From contig NZ_JOIZ01000003.1 in NCBI RefSeq assembly GCF_000721605.1, forward strand, positions 62,001-126,000: DNA of 64,000 bases, read 5' to 3'. Both the position numbers and the translations under genes were made by a program. The notes below the pieces were generated by a model. The model was given only the letters and a program-made list of their open reading frames with translations, was not told the origin of the DNA and made no database searches. Shown here in pieces: positions 51,733-62,600 of the stretch; position 1 is the first letter of the stretch, and each line of letters opens with the position of its first letter. The stretch comes from Streptomyces sp. NRRL S-37. Its GTDB lineage: Bacteria > Actinomycetota > Actinomycetes > Streptomycetales > Streptomycetaceae.

Positions 51733-52656
51733 ATGGATCTTCGCATCTTCACCGAACCCCAGCAGGGCGCCACCTACGACACCCTCCTCACCGTCGCCAA
51801 GGCCACCGAGGACCTCGGCTTCGACGCCTTCTTCCGCTCCGACCACTACCTCAGCATGGGCTCAGGGGACGGCCTGCCCGGTCCCACCGACGCCTGGATC
51901 ACCCTCGCCGGCCTCGCCCGCGAGACCAAGCGCATCCGGCTCGGCACCCTGATGACCGCCGCCACCTTCCGCCTTCCCGGCGTGCTCGCCATCCAGGTCG
52001 CCCAGGTCGACCAGATGTCCGGCGGCCGTGTCGAACTCGGCCTGGGCGCGGGCTGGTTCGAGGAGGAGCACAAGGCGTACGGCATCCCCTTCCCGAAGGA
52101 GAAGTTCGCCCGCCTCGAAGAGCAGCTGGAGATCGTCACCGGCCTGTGGGCCACCGAGACCGGCAAGACCTTCGACCACCACGGCACCCACTACGACCTC
52201 ACCAAGTCCCCCGCGCTCCCCAAGCCGGCCCAGCCCAAGGTGCCGGTCCTCATCGGCGGCAACGGCGCGATCCGCACCCCCCGGCTGGCGGCCCGGTTCG
52301 CCGACGAGTTCAACATGCCCTTCGCCTCGGTCGAGGACACCGCGACGCAGTTCGGCCGGGTCCGCGACGCCGCCCGGGAGGCCGGCCGCGACCCGGGCGA
52401 CCTCGTCTACTCCAACGCCCTCGTCGTCTGCGTCGGCAAGGACGACCAGGAGGTCGCCCGCCGCGCCGCCGCGATCGGCCGCGAGGCCGACGAACTCAAG
52501 GCCAACGGCCTGGCGGGCTCCCCGGCCGAGGTCGTCGACAAGATCGGCCGCTACGCCGAGACCGGCTGCGGCCGCATCTACCTCCAGGTCCTCGACCTGC
52601 ACGACCTCGACCACCTGGAGCTGATCTCCGCCCAGGTCCAGTCCCAGCTGTCGTGA
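51733..52656 (+). CDS. LLM-class F420-dependent oxidoreductase
   Basis: The 307-residue TIM-barrel enzyme belongs to the luciferase-like family. It starts MDLRIFTEPQQGATYD and shows GFDAFFRSDHYL, LGTLMTAATFRLPGVLA and GGRVELGLGAGWFEEEH, typical of F420-using members in actinobacteria. It reduces or oxidises an unknown substrate. ATG 51733 is used; the ATG at 51725 is out of frame. It is monocistronic. Confidence 0.87.
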   Translation: MDLRIFTEPQQGATYDTLLTVAKATEDLGFDAFFRSDHYLSMGSGDGLPGPTDAWITLAGLARETKRIRLGTLMTAATFRLPGVLAIQVAQVDQMSGGRVELGLGAGWFEEEHKAYGIPFPKEKFARLEEQLEIVTGLWATETGKTFDHHGTHYDLTKSPALPKPAQPKVPVLIGGNGAIRTPRLAARFADEFNMPFASVEDTATQFGRVRDAAREAGRDPGDLVYSNALVVCVGKDDQEVARRAAAIGREADELKANGLAGSPAEVVDKIGRYAETGCGRIYLQVLDLHDLDHLELISAQVQSQLS

Positions 52657-52722
52657 CACCGGCTCCACGGGAACCGGGGCCGTCCGTGCACCACGGGCGG
52701 CCCCGCCGCATCCGCCGGTAAA

Positions 52723-52750
52723 TTCCCGGAGCCTTCCCGGCCGTTCCCGG
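52723..52750. repeat. Three helically phased TTCCCGG repeats
   Basis: TTCCCGG occurs at 52723-52729, 52734-52740 and 52744-52750, spaced 11 and 10 bases. All copies fall on one DNA face about 70-100 bases upstream of the RNA-repair operon, where an activator or repressor oligomer could bind. Confidence 0.5.
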
Positions 52751-52820
52751 TACGTTGGCACCGTACGCCTGAACCCGGCGTGTATCCCCAGCTCAGAAGG
52801 CGTTTCGAGGTGTAACCACC

Positions 52821-54284
52821 GTGTTCCTGACGATCAGTACCACCGGCTCCGCCGAGCGCCCGGCGACCGACCTCGGTTTCCTGCTGCACAAGCATCCCGA
52901 GAAGGCGCAGGCGTTCTCCACGTCCTACGGCACGGCCCACGTCCTCTACCCCGAGGCGGACGCCGAGCGCTGCACGGCGGCGCTGCTGCTGGAGGTGGAC
53001 GCGGTGGCACTGGTCCGGCGCGGCAAGGGCAAGGGCCGCGGAGGTGCCCCCGACGCGGCACTCGCCCAGTACGTCAACGACCGCCCGTACGCGGCGTCCT
53101 CCCTGCTCGCCGTCGCGCTGAGCGGCGTCTTCTCCAGCGCGATACGCGGTGTGTGCGCCGCCCGCCCGGAACTGCCGGACCAGCCGCGCCCGCTGCGCAT
53201 CGAGGTGCCCGCGCTGCCCGCCCGCGGCGGCGCCGGACTCGTCCGCCGGCTCTTCGAGCCGCTCGGCTGGACGGTCACCGCCGAGCCCGTGGCCCTGGAC
53301 GCCGAGTTCCCCGAGTGGGGCGACTCGCGGTACGTGCGCCTGGTCCTGGAGGCGGACACGCTCACCCTCGCCGAGGCCCTGCGCCACCTCTACGTCCTGC
53401 TCCCCGTCCTCGACGACGCCAAGCACTACTGGGTCGCCTCCGACGAGGTCGACAAGCTGCTGCGCGCCGGTGAGGGCTGGCTGCCCGCGCACCCGGAGCA
53501 GAAGCTGATCACCAGCCGCTACCTGTCCCGCCGCTGGTCGCTGACCCGCCAGGCCATGGAGCGCCTGGAGCTGGTCCGGCTGGCCGAGGCGGACGACAGC
53601 GACGTCGAGGAGATCGACAACGCCGTGGCCGAGGAGACCGAGTCCGAGGAGAAGCCGACCCCGCTCGCCGTGCGGCGCCGGGAGGCGATCCTCACCGCGC
53701 TCCGTGCCTCCGGCGCCTCCCGGGTGCTCGACCTCGGCTGCGGCCAGGGCCAGCTCGTCCAGGCACTGCTCAAGGACCCGTCCTTCACCGAGATCGTCGG
53801 CGTCGACGTGTCGATGCGGGCGCTCACCATCGCCTCCCGGCGGCTCAAGCTGGACCGCATGGGGGAGCGGCAGGCGGCGCGCGTCCAGCTCTTCCAGGGC
53901 TCGCTGGCGTACACCGACAAGCGGCTCAAGGGGTACGACGCCGCCGTGCTCAGCGAGGTGATCGAGCACCTCGACCCGCCCCGGCTGCCCGCCCTGGAGT
54001 ACGCGGTGTTCGGCTCCGCCCGCCCCCGTACGGTCCTCGTGACCACCCCCAACGTCGAGTACAACGTGCGCTGGGAGACCCTCCCGGCCGGCCATGTCCG
54101 GCACGGCGACCACCGCTTCGAGTGGACCCGCGAGGAGTTCCGCGCCTGGGCGTACGCGGTCGCCGAACGGCACGGCTACGGCGTCGAGTTCGTACCCGTC
54201 GGACCGGACGACCCCGAGGTCGGACCGCCCACCCAGATGGCCGTGTTCACGGCCGGCACCGTGAAGGAGGCGAAGGCCGCATGA
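52821..54284 (+). CDS. hen1: Hen1 RNA 3'-terminal ribose 2'-O-methyltransferase
   Basis: The 487-residue protein has the bacterial Hen1 layout. The N-terminal domain (about residues 1-240) activates the Pnkp ligase. The C-terminal methyltransferase has DLGCGQGQ starting at Asp304, and the Mn-binding EVIEH (379-383) plus RHGDH supply the Glu/His metal set unique to Hen1. It methylates the 2'-hydroxyl at the cleaved RNA end before sealing, so the repaired RNA resists recutting. GTG 52821 starts the protein, and the stop overlaps pnkp (ATGA). Confidence 0.95.
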   Translation: MFLTISTTGSAERPATDLGFLLHKHPEKAQAFSTSYGTAHVLYPEADAERCTAALLLEVDAVALVRRGKGKGRGGAPDAALAQYVNDRPYAASSLLAVALSGVFSSAIRGVCAARPELPDQPRPLRIEVPALPARGGAGLVRRLFEPLGWTVTAEPVALDAEFPEWGDSRYVRLVLEADTLTLAEALRHLYVLLPVLDDAKHYWVASDEVDKLLRAGEGWLPAHPEQKLITSRYLSRRWSLTRQAMERLELVRLAEADDSDVEEIDNAVAEETESEEKPTPLAVRRREAILTALRASGASRVLDLGCGQGQLVQALLKDPSFTEIVGVDVSMRALTIASRRLKLDRMGERQAARVQLFQGSLAYTDKRLKGYDAAVLSEVIEHLDPPRLPALEYAVFGSARPRTVLVTTPNVEYNVRWETLPAGHVRHGDHRFEWTREEFRAWAYAVAERHGYGVEFVPVGPDDPEVGPPTQMAVFTAGTVKEAKAA

Positions 54285-56839
54285 CCACCACCCCCGGGAC
54301 CCCGCAGCCGCGAGTCCGTACCCTGCCCGTCACCGACCTCTCCCTCGTGGTGCTCGTCGGCGCCTCCGGCTCGGGCAAGTCCACCTTCGCCCGCCGCCAC
54401 TTCAAGCCGACCGAGGTCATCTCCTCCGACTTCTGCCGCGGTCTGGTCGCCGACGACGAGAACGACCAGAGCGCGTCGCGCGACGCCTTCGACGTGCTGC
54501 ACTACATCGCCGGCAAGCGGCTGGCCGCCGGCCGCCGCACCGTCGTCGACGCGACCAACGTGCAGCAGGACGGCCGGCGGCAGCTGATCGAGCTGGCCAG
54601 GACGTACGACGTCCTGCCGATCGCCATCGTCCTCGACGTGCCCGAGCAGGTGTGCGCCGAGCGCAACGCCGCCCGCACCGACCGCGCCGACATGCCCCGC
54701 CGCGTCATCCAGCGCCACACCCGCGAACTCCGCCGCTCCCTGCGGCATCTGGAGCGCGAGGGGTTCCGCAAGGTGCACGTGCTGCGCGGAGTGGAGGAGG
54801 TGGACCACGCCACCGTCGTCACCGAGAAGCGCTTCAACGACCTCGCCCACCTCACCGGCCCCTTCGACATCATCGGCGACATCCACGGCTGCGCGTCCGA
54901 ACTCGAGGCGCTGCTCGGCAAGCTGGGATACGCCGACGGCGTGCACCCCGAGGGCCGTACCGCCGTCTTCGTCGGCGACCTCGTCGACCGCGGCCCGGAC
55001 AGCCCCGCCGTACTGCGCCGCGTGATGGCCATGGTGAAGGCGGGCGGCGCGCTGTGCGTGCCCGGCAACCACGAGAACAAGTTCGGCCGGTACCTCAAGG
55101 GCCGCAAGGTCCAGCACACCCACGGACTCGCCGAGACCATCGAGCAGATGGACGGCGAGAGCGAGGAGTTCCGCGCCGAGGTACGGGAGTTCATCGACGG
55201 ACTGGTCAGCCACTACGTCCTCGACGGCGGCCGGCTGGTGGTCTGCCACGCCGGTCTGCCGGAGAAGTACCACGGCCGCACCTCCGGCCGGGTCCGCAGC
55301 CACGCCCTCTACGGCGACACCACCGGCGAGACCGACGAGTTCGGCCTGCCCGTGCGCTACCCGTGGGCGGAGGACTACCGCGGCCGCGCCGCCGTCGTCT
55401 ACGGCCACACCCCGGTCCCGGAGGCCACCTGGCTCAACAACACCATCTGCCTGGACACCGGCGCCGTCTTCGGAGGCAAGCTCACCGCGCTGCGCTGGCC
55501 GGAGCGGGAACTGGTCGACGTACCGGCCGAGCGGGTCTGGTACGAACCGGCCCGCCCGCTGCGCACCGAGGCCCCCGGCGGCCACGAGGGCCGCCCGCTG
55601 GACCTGGCGGACGTGCACGGCCGCCGCTTCGTCGAGACCCGGCACCACGGCCGGATATCGATCCGCGAGGAGAACGCCGCCGCGGCCCTGGAGGTGATGA
55701 GCCGCTTCGCGATCGACCCGCGCCTGCTGCCGTACCTCCCGCCGACCATGGCACCCACCGCCACCTCGCACCTCGACGGCTACCTGGAGCACCCGGCCGA
55801 GGCGTTCGCCCAGTACGAGCGGGACGGCGTCGCCCGGGTCGTGTGCGAGGAGAAGCACATGGGCTCCCGCGCGGTCGCCCTGGTCTGCCGCGACGCCGAC
55901 GTGGCCGCCAGGCGCTTCGGTACCACCGGCGGCGAGACCGGGTCCCTCTACACCCGCACCGGCCGCCCCTTCTTCGACGACACCTCCGTCACGGAGGAGA
56001 TCCTCGGCCGGCTGCGCACCGCCGCCACCGAGGCCGGCCTCTGGGAGGAACTCGCCACCGACTGGCTGCTGCTGGACGCCGAACTGATGCCGTGGTCGCT
56101 GAAGGCGTCCGGGCTGCTGCGCTCCCAGTACGCGGCGGTCGGCGCCGCCTCCGGCGCGGTCTTCCCGGGCGCCCTGGCCGCCCTGGAGGGCGCCGCGGCC
56201 CGCGGTGTGGACGTCGGGGACCTGCTGGACCGCCAGCGCGAACGCGCCGGCTCCGCCGAGGCGTTCACCGACGCGTACCGCCGCTACTGCTGGACCACCG
56301 ACGGCCTGGACGGCGTCCGCCTGGCCCCGTTCCAGATCCTCGCCGCCCAGGGCCGCAGCCTCGCCGCCCTGCCCCACGACGAACAGCTCGCCCTCATCGA
56401 CCGCCTGGTCGAGCACGACACCACCGGCCTGCTGCGGACCACCCGCCGCCTCTACGTCGACACCGCCGACCCCGAGTCCGTGCGCGCCGGAGTCGACTGG
56501 TGGCTGGAGATGACCGGACGCGGCGGCGAGGGCATGGTCGTCAAACCGGTCGGCGCCCTGGTCCACGACGAGAAGGGCCGCCCGGTGCAGCCCGGCGTCA
56601 AGTGCCGGGGCCGCGAGTACCTGCGGATCATCTACGGTCCCGAGTACACCCGCCCGGAGAACCTGGCCCGCCTGCGCAACCGCTTCCTCAACCACAAGCG
56701 CTCCCTCGCCCTGCGCGAGTACGCCCTCGGCCTGGAGGCCCTGGACCGTCTCGCCGAGGGCGAGCCGCTGTGGCGCGTCCACGAGCCGGTCTTCGCCGTA
56801 CTGGCCCTGGAGTCGGAGCCGGTGGACCCGCGGCTGTGA
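54281..56839 (+). CDS. pnkp: Polynucleotide kinase-phosphatase-ligase Pnkp
   Basis: The 852-residue protein is close in length to Clostridium thermocellum Pnkp (about 870). The kinase has P-loop GASGSGKST (27-35). The metallophosphatase has GDIHG (199-203), GDLVDRG, GNHEN and GHTPVP. The ligase has the adenylation lysine in EEKHMGSRA (Lys525) and a C-terminal GEGMVVKP motif. It heals and seals RNA cut by ribotoxins, working in a complex with Hen1, whose gene it overlaps by four bases. This is the bacterial RNA repair system. Confidence 0.96.
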   Translation: MTTTPGTPQPRVRTLPVTDLSLVVLVGASGSGKSTFARRHFKPTEVISSDFCRGLVADDENDQSASRDAFDVLHYIAGKRLAAGRRTVVDATNVQQDGRRQLIELARTYDVLPIAIVLDVPEQVCAERNAARTDRADMPRRVIQRHTRELRRSLRHLEREGFRKVHVLRGVEEVDHATVVTEKRFNDLAHLTGPFDIIGDIHGCASELEALLGKLGYADGVHPEGRTAVFVGDLVDRGPDSPAVLRRVMAMVKAGGALCVPGNHENKFGRYLKGRKVQHTHGLAETIEQMDGESEEFRAEVREFIDGLVSHYVLDGGRLVVCHAGLPEKYHGRTSGRVRSHALYGDTTGETDEFGLPVRYPWAEDYRGRAAVVYGHTPVPEATWLNNTICLDTGAVFGGKLTALRWPERELVDVPAERVWYEPARPLRTEAPGGHEGRPLDLADVHGRRFVETRHHGRISIREENAAAALEVMSRFAIDPRLLPYLPPTMAPTATSHLDGYLEHPAEAFAQYERDGVARVVCEEKHMGSRAVALVCRDADVAARRFGTTGGETGSLYTRTGRPFFDDTSVTEEILGRLRTAATEAGLWEELATDWLLLDAELMPWSLKASGLLRSQYAAVGAASGAVFPGALAALEGAAARGVDVGDLLDRQRERAGSAEAFTDAYRRYCWTTDGLDGVRLAPFQILAAQGRSLAALPHDEQLALIDRLVEHDTTGLLRTTRRLYVDTADPESVRAGVDWWLEMTGRGGEGMVVKPVGALVHDEKGRPVQPGVKCRGREYLRIIYGPEYTRPENLARLRNRFLNHKRSLALREYALGLEALDRLAEGEPLWRVHEPVFAVLALESEPVDPRL

Positions 56840-56870
56840 CAGGCACGTGCCGCATCGGTGGTGAATGAAT

Positions 56871-56906
56871 CCGGCCGAGTGCCACCCGCAAGGGGGACTC
56901 GGCCGG
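56871..56906 (+). terminator. Terminator after pnkp
   Basis: CCGGCCGAGT (56871-56880) and ACTCGGCCGG (56897-56906) form a perfect 10-bp stem with a 16-base loop, about 30 bases after the pnkp stop. It separates the RNA-repair operon from the next one. Confidence 0.8.
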
Positions 56907-56990
56907 ACTTCGTTCCTCCGTGCCTCCCAAGTCCCTGGTGAACCATCACTCGCCGTGCTAACTTCGCAGGCCGGTCAGGCGAACCGACTC

Positions 56991-58553
56991 ATGGGGGACA
57001 AGTCGGTGGGGAGAGGCGAGGGTTTCGACGGCCCCGACGGCGGGGTGCCGCGCACGCAGGGTCTGGAACTGCTGTCCCGGCTCACCGGCGCCCTGTGCGA
57101 ACTGAGCTGCATGGAGGACGCCCAGGGGCGTGTCCAGTTCGCGACCGTGCTCGGCGAACAGCTCGCCCGCACGGTCGACATACGCGGCGTACGGCTCCGC
57201 GAGGACGTCGTGGCCATGGTGCGTGCCGCGCTGGGCGTGGCGGGCGGCGAACGCGTGCTGGTGAACGTGGTGGAGCTTTTCGAAGGGGCCGCGCCGGCCG
57301 ACGAACTCGACCGGCTGCTCCCCCCCGCCGCGCCGCCCCCGGCCACCGTCTCCCTCCCCGGTCCGCTCTCCGGTCACGACATCGGCACGGCCCACGCCCT
57401 GCTGGCCGACGCCAAGGGGGAGTTGTCCGCGGTACGGCTGCGGGACCGGCTCGCCGAGGAACTCAACGGCCTCTACCTGCCCGCCGGACTCTCGCCCGAA
57501 CAGCTTCTGGCGCACACCCTGGAATGGAACGTGCAGCCGGACGGGTTACCACCCGCGGTGCTCCTGGTCGACGTGGCCGCCTCCCTCGCCGCGTCACCCG
57601 GTCACCGCGGAGCCCTCCTCAAATGGGTCGACGGCTGGGCGCAGCGCTCGGGCCTGACGGCGGCGGTGGCGCGGCACCGGAGCTCCCGCCGGAAGAGCGC
57701 CGACGATCCGGACATCCCCTGCTGTCTCATCGTCGCCGTGGAACCCGCTCGTGACGGCTCCGGCGACATCGTCGTCCGTCCCTGGCTGAACACCGTCCCC
57801 GGCCACTGGGACCCGCAGCCCGGTGAGCCGGCCGTCACCACCCTGGACGGCCTCGGGCAGGCCGTCGAGGACTCCCTCCGGCAGGGTGCCCGGCTCTGGT
57901 CCACCCCGGCCGACCAGGACCCGGCCGGGCGCGAACAGCCGACGTACGTCGAGTTCGTCCTCCCGTACGACCTCCTCAACCACGACGTCGCGGGATTGAG
58001 ATTCAGGACCGGCCACGGCCGGCCGCTGCCGCTCGCCCTGAAGTACGGGGTACACCTGCGCAGTCTGGAGCGGATGCGCACCGACGACGCGATGGTCCGG
58101 CGGCAATGGCGCGACCGCTGGCACAGACTGCGGCAGCACGGTGTCACGGTGCACGGCTGGACGGGCGCCGACGCCCAGCGGCTCGAGGCCTGGCAGACCG
58201 CGCTCGCCGGGGAGACCGGACGCACCGCCGTGGTCCTCGACGCACCCGCCGACACGCCCGCCCTGGAGGCGCTCAAGGCCGCCATCGCGGAAGGCATCTC
58301 CCTCGCCATATGGGACCGTCGGGGCGCCTTCGTCGAGGAGCGGCGCGAGGTCGTCACCGCGGTGTTCGCCTCCGTACCGATCGCGGCGCAGATCCCCATG
58401 GCCATCCACCGGCTGCGCAGGAAAGCCGTCGATCCCGCGCAGAGCCCCGATCTGCTCGGGCGCCATATCGCCTTTTTCTGGGACGATCCGACACGACTGG
58501 TCGACATCCACACCGACGACGGCGATCTCGCCAACGAGGAGGCACCGGCATGA
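56991..58553 (+). CDS. EAD2-VMAP protein (vWA-MoxR-associated)
   Basis: The 520-residue protein starts at ATG 56991. Residues about 22-115 look like effector-associated domain 2, a Death-like helical adaptor (GLELLSRLTGALCEL, LREDVVAMVRAALGV). Residues about 270-510 match the VMAP C-terminal domain, with VEFVLPYDLLNHDV, GVHLRSLERM and the late FFWDDPTRLVDI. In the conflict systems described by Aravind's group, VMAP couples a vWA/MoxR switch to effectors sharing the same adaptor domain. The stop overlaps the MoxR start (ATGA). Family calls are from remembered motifs. Confidence 0.78.
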   Translation: MGDKSVGRGEGFDGPDGGVPRTQGLELLSRLTGALCELSCMEDAQGRVQFATVLGEQLARTVDIRGVRLREDVVAMVRAALGVAGGERVLVNVVELFEGAAPADELDRLLPPAAPPPATVSLPGPLSGHDIGTAHALLADAKGELSAVRLRDRLAEELNGLYLPAGLSPEQLLAHTLEWNVQPDGLPPAVLLVDVAASLAASPGHRGALLKWVDGWAQRSGLTAAVARHRSSRRKSADDPDIPCCLIVAVEPARDGSGDIVVRPWLNTVPGHWDPQPGEPAVTTLDGLGQAVEDSLRQGARLWSTPADQDPAGREQPTYVEFVLPYDLLNHDVAGLRFRTGHGRPLPLALKYGVHLRSLERMRTDDAMVRRQWRDRWHRLRQHGVTVHGWTGADAQRLEAWQTALAGETGRTAVVLDAPADTPALEALKAAIAEGISLAIWDRRGAFVEERREVVTAVFASVPIAAQIPMAIHRLRRKAVDPAQSPDLLGRHIAFFWDDPTRLVDIHTDDGDLANEEAPA

Positions 58554-59629
58554 CCGCGCAGGAGGAGCAGACGGTCCCGGACGGCTGGCGGATCTTCCAT
58601 GCCACGGGCCGGTCTCCCGCCGACGCCGTGGAACTGCCCGAGCCCCCGCCCTGGCGCCGGTTCGGCGGCGACCCGCTCCAGCCCGCCCCGCCCGACGATC
58701 CGGACGGGGCACAGCGCAGGCTGGGCCCCGACGGGATCGCCCCGCAGCTGGGTTCCGAGGAGATCGACACCGTCAACGCCGCGTTACTGCTGCGTCGGCC
58801 GCTGCTGATCACGGGGCCTCCTGGCATCGGCAAGTCCACCCTCGCTTATCTGATCGCGCGGGAGCTGGGGCTCGGCCGGGTGCTGGAGTGGAACATCGTC
58901 AGCCGCACCACCCTGCGCGACGGCCTGTACGTCCATGACGCGATGGGGCGCGCCCAGGCCATCGCCGCCTGGCAGGCGGGGCTGCGGGACGCGGTGGCAC
59001 CCGGTGCCGACGGGGCGGAGGACACCGGGAGTTCTCTGACCGATCGTCAAAATGCGCCTCTGCTAGGTGATTTCATCACGCTCGGGCCACTGGGGACCGC
59101 TCTGCTGCCCTACCATCGTCCCCGTGTGCTTCTTGTCGACGAGCTCGACAAGAGCGACATCGACCTGCCGAACGACCTGTTGCACGTCTTGGAGAACGGA
59201 AGCTATGACGTCCCGGAGCTGGTCCGTGACGCCGCCGACACCGCGAGCGTCCACACCAGCGACCCCGGAGTCCGTGCCGTACTGCGGCAGGGGCGGGTCG
59301 AGTGCCGGGAGTTCCCCGTCGTGGTGATCACCAGCAACGGGGAACGGGAGTTCCCGGCCGCGTTCCGCAGGCGCTGCCTGCCCCTGGAGCTCCGTACACC
59401 CACCCGCGAACAGCTCCTCGCCATGGTCGACCGGCATCTCGGGCGGAGCGCGCGGCACGGCGAGGACCTGGTGGACCTGTTCCTCCAGCGCGTCCGGGCC
59501 GGGGGCACACACTCCCTGGACCAGTTACTCAACGCTGTCCAGATCACTACCATGGGTGGTTTCCAGGTCGACGGGAACGGGCGTAAGCTCGTGGAAATGC
59601 TGCTCCGCGACCTCGCGAAGGGCCGCTGA
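58550..59629 (+). CDS. MoxR-type AAA+ ATPase
   Basis: The 359-residue ATPase has Walker A GPPGIGKS (89-96), Walker B LLVDELDKS (Asp197-Glu198), sensor 1 VVITSNGEREFP and the arginine-finger segment AFRRRCLPLEL. MoxR proteins assemble into rings and remodel partners carrying vWA domains. The upstream VMAP gene overlaps by four bases and the next gene starts immediately after its stop (TGAATG), so the three are one translational unit. Confidence 0.88.
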   Translation: MTAQEEQTVPDGWRIFHATGRSPADAVELPEPPPWRRFGGDPLQPAPPDDPDGAQRRLGPDGIAPQLGSEEIDTVNAALLLRRPLLITGPPGIGKSTLAYLIARELGLGRVLEWNIVSRTTLRDGLYVHDAMGRAQAIAAWQAGLRDAVAPGADGAEDTGSSLTDRQNAPLLGDFITLGPLGTALLPYHRPRVLLVDELDKSDIDLPNDLLHVLENGSYDVPELVRDAADTASVHTSDPGVRAVLRQGRVECREFPVVVITSNGEREFPAAFRRRCLPLELRTPTREQLLAMVDRHLGRSARHGEDLVDLFLQRVRAGGTHSLDQLLNAVQITTMGGFQVDGNGRKLVEMLLRDLAKGR

Positions 59630-62600
59630 ATGGACAACGGCTTTCCCAGGGAGCGCGCATCCGGACCCGGCGACGGCGGATCCGAATCAGGGGCATCGCC
59701 TCCTTCGGAGTTCCCCGAGTCCGTCGCATGCGCGAGTGAGGTCAAAGGCTCCGCCGCCGCTGCCCCGCCCCGGCACGTTCTGACCCATGACCAGCCGTTC
59801 CCCCGGCCGGACGGCGAGGACCGGGAGGCACCGCGGTGGCAGGAGGTCGCCGACGCGGTGTGGCTCGCCGCGTACTGGAACCGTCACGGCGGCCCCGCCG
59901 GTGCGGGACCGCAAGCAGCGCCGGACCCGGACGCCCCTCCGGCCGCGGGCGCCGCGAAAACGGCCACGACACCCCGCACCGAGGACGAACCGGAACCCGC
60001 GACGCCCTCCGGGCATACGGATTCAGCCGATCTCGCGGCCGGCTCCGGTCTTCCCGCGCCCCTCGCGCAGCTCCCGCCCGGCCGGCCCGGTACCCCGGGC
60101 CGCGTCGGACCCGCCGCCTCCGCGGACGCGGCCGGAGCCCCCGCACCGGCGCGTGAGCCGCTCCTCGTCGGCGGCGGGCTCTTACCGCATCCCGAGGGCG
60201 CCGCCACCCTCCACGTCGGCCGCCCCCTGCTGCCCGACGCCAACCTGCCGCGGTACGGGCCCGGCCACCGCACCGCCCTGCTCGCCCGCGCCCTGCACCG
60301 GCTCGCCCGCCGCGTACCCTCCCGCGACACCCTGGAGCTCGACGAGGAGACCACCGCCGAGCAAGGGCTCGCCGACGGCATGTGGATGCCGTTCCTCCGC
60401 CCCGCCCGTACGTCCGCGTTCGACCTGGTGCTGCTCGCCGACGACGCGCCCACCATGAGGATCTGGGAAGAGACGGTGGCCGGCCTCGCCGAGGCCGCCG
60501 AGCACAGCGGTGCCTTCCGCAGCGTCCGCACCCTCAGGGCCACCCTCCCGCGGACCGGGTCCGCCGCCCTGCGCTGGGCCAGCGGCGGGGCTGTCGCGGA
60601 TCCGTCCGAGCTTTTCGACGGACGGGGCGGCCGGATCTTCCTCGCCGTCACCGACGGACTCGCCCACGGCTGGGCCGCCCCCGCCGCCGACGTCCTGCTG
60701 AGCCGGCTCGCCCGCTCCGGCCCGACCGCACTGGTCCATCTGCTCCCGCCCCACCTCCGCCACCGCACCTCGCTCTACCCCCACCCGGCGGTCCTGGAGG
60801 CCGGTGGCTTCGGCACGCCCAACGACTGCCTCGGGCACGGGGCGCCACCAGGCGGTGCCAACCCCCTGCGCCCGCTGCCCGAGGTGGCCGACGACTTCCT
60901 GCCCGTCCCGGTGCTCTCCCTCAAACCCGGCTCCGTCGCCGCCTGGGCCGACCTCGTGACCGGCGAGCGGGGAGTACGCCGTGACCTGCCCGTCGTCCTC
61001 GCGGGCACCCTCACCAAAGGGACGCCCGCCCCCGGTCTGCGCGCCCCGCGCCTCCCGCGCGCCGCGGCCGCCGCCGTACGCCGCTTCCTGACGCTCGCCA
61101 CGCCCGCGGCGCGCCGTCTCGCCGCTCAACTGGCCGCCGTCCCCTTCGAGTTCGACCTGGTGGAACAGCTACGGCGCCGGGTCATGCCGGAGACCGGCCC
61201 CGACCACCTCGCCGAGATCCTCATGGGCGGACTGATCGACTGGGACGGCGGGGGCCAGGGCCGCCCCGATTTCGCCGACGGCGTCCGTGAGGCATTGCTG
61301 GCCACCACCACCCGGTCCCAACTCGCGCGTACCGTCAGTGTGGTGGGCGACCTGCCGGCCGCCGGCGAGCGGGGCGTCGCACTGCGCGCCGCGCTGCACG
61401 ACCCGGTCGGCGCCACGTTGCCCGATCCGGCCGAGCCCGGCTGGCGGCGCAGTGAACTCGCCGTGATGCGGGCCCTCTCGGGTCCCTACTCCGAACGGGC
61501 GAACCGCATCGAACCCGATGTCTCCAGGCTCCTGCCCCACGCGGCCGAACGGGTGTCCGCGGAACCATCCGGAAGCGTGAAAGACCCGGAGGGCGGCGAG
61601 TTCCCCGACGACCAGGACGGGAGGCATCCAGCGTCGGACGTTCGCGTCACACCTGGAGACACCGTGCCGAGCCTGGTGACCGAGATCCCAAACGAAGCCC
61701 CGGAGGCTGAGCCGCTCATGCAGAGCACCACGACCGCACCGCCGGCCATCATGGTGAACGTTCCCCTCAGGAACACCTCGTTCGTCGGCCGCCAGGCGCT
61801 GCTGAGGGCCGTGGAGGAGCAGCTCGAGGCCCAGGACACCGCGGCCGTGCTGCCGCACGCGCTGCACGGCCTCGGCGGCGTGGGCAAGTCCCAGCTGGCC
61901 CTGGAGTACATCTACACCCACCAGCACAGCCACAACGTGATCTGCTGGATCCCCGCGGAGCGGGAGAGCCTCATCCTCGCGGCGCTGTCCAGTCTCGCCA
62001 CCCGGCTGGGCGTCGCCCAGCCGGGGCAGGAGGGCACCGCCAACACGTCGGTCCAGGCCGTCCTGGACGCGCTGCGCTCCGGTGAGCCCTACGACAAATG
62101 GCTGCTGGTCTTCGACAACGCCGAGGACATCGAGGTGGTCCGCCGGTACTTCCCGGCCAGCGGCCCCGGCAAGGTCATCGTCACCTCACGGAACCGGTCC
62201 TGGGAACGGGTGGCGACCCCGCTCCCGGTGAGCGTGTTCGAGCGCGAGGAGTCCGTCGAGCTGCTCCAGAAGCGCTCTCCCGACCTCTCGGCCCAGGACG
62301 CCGACCGCCTCGCCGACGCCCTCGGCGACCTGCCGCTCGCGGTGGAGCAGGCCGGTGCCTGGCGAGCGGTCACCGGCATGCTCGTCGACGAGTACCTCAC
62401 CCTGCTCGCCGAACGCAGCCCCGAGATCCTCGACCTCGACCCCGCTCCCGACTACCCGGTCTCCGTCGCCGCCGCCTGGGACATCTCGCTGGAGCGGATC
62501 AAGGAGAACAACCCCGGCGCCCGCCAGCTCCTCGACATCTGCGCCAGCATGGCCCCCGAGCCCATTCCGCGGTCCATGCTGCGCGGCGGCCGGGGCGTCA

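Noticed and set aside
54176..56782. 868-codon minus-strand frame opposite pnkp
   Set aside because: The Pnkp protein on the plus strand has all three catalytic modules; the antisense is a shadow.
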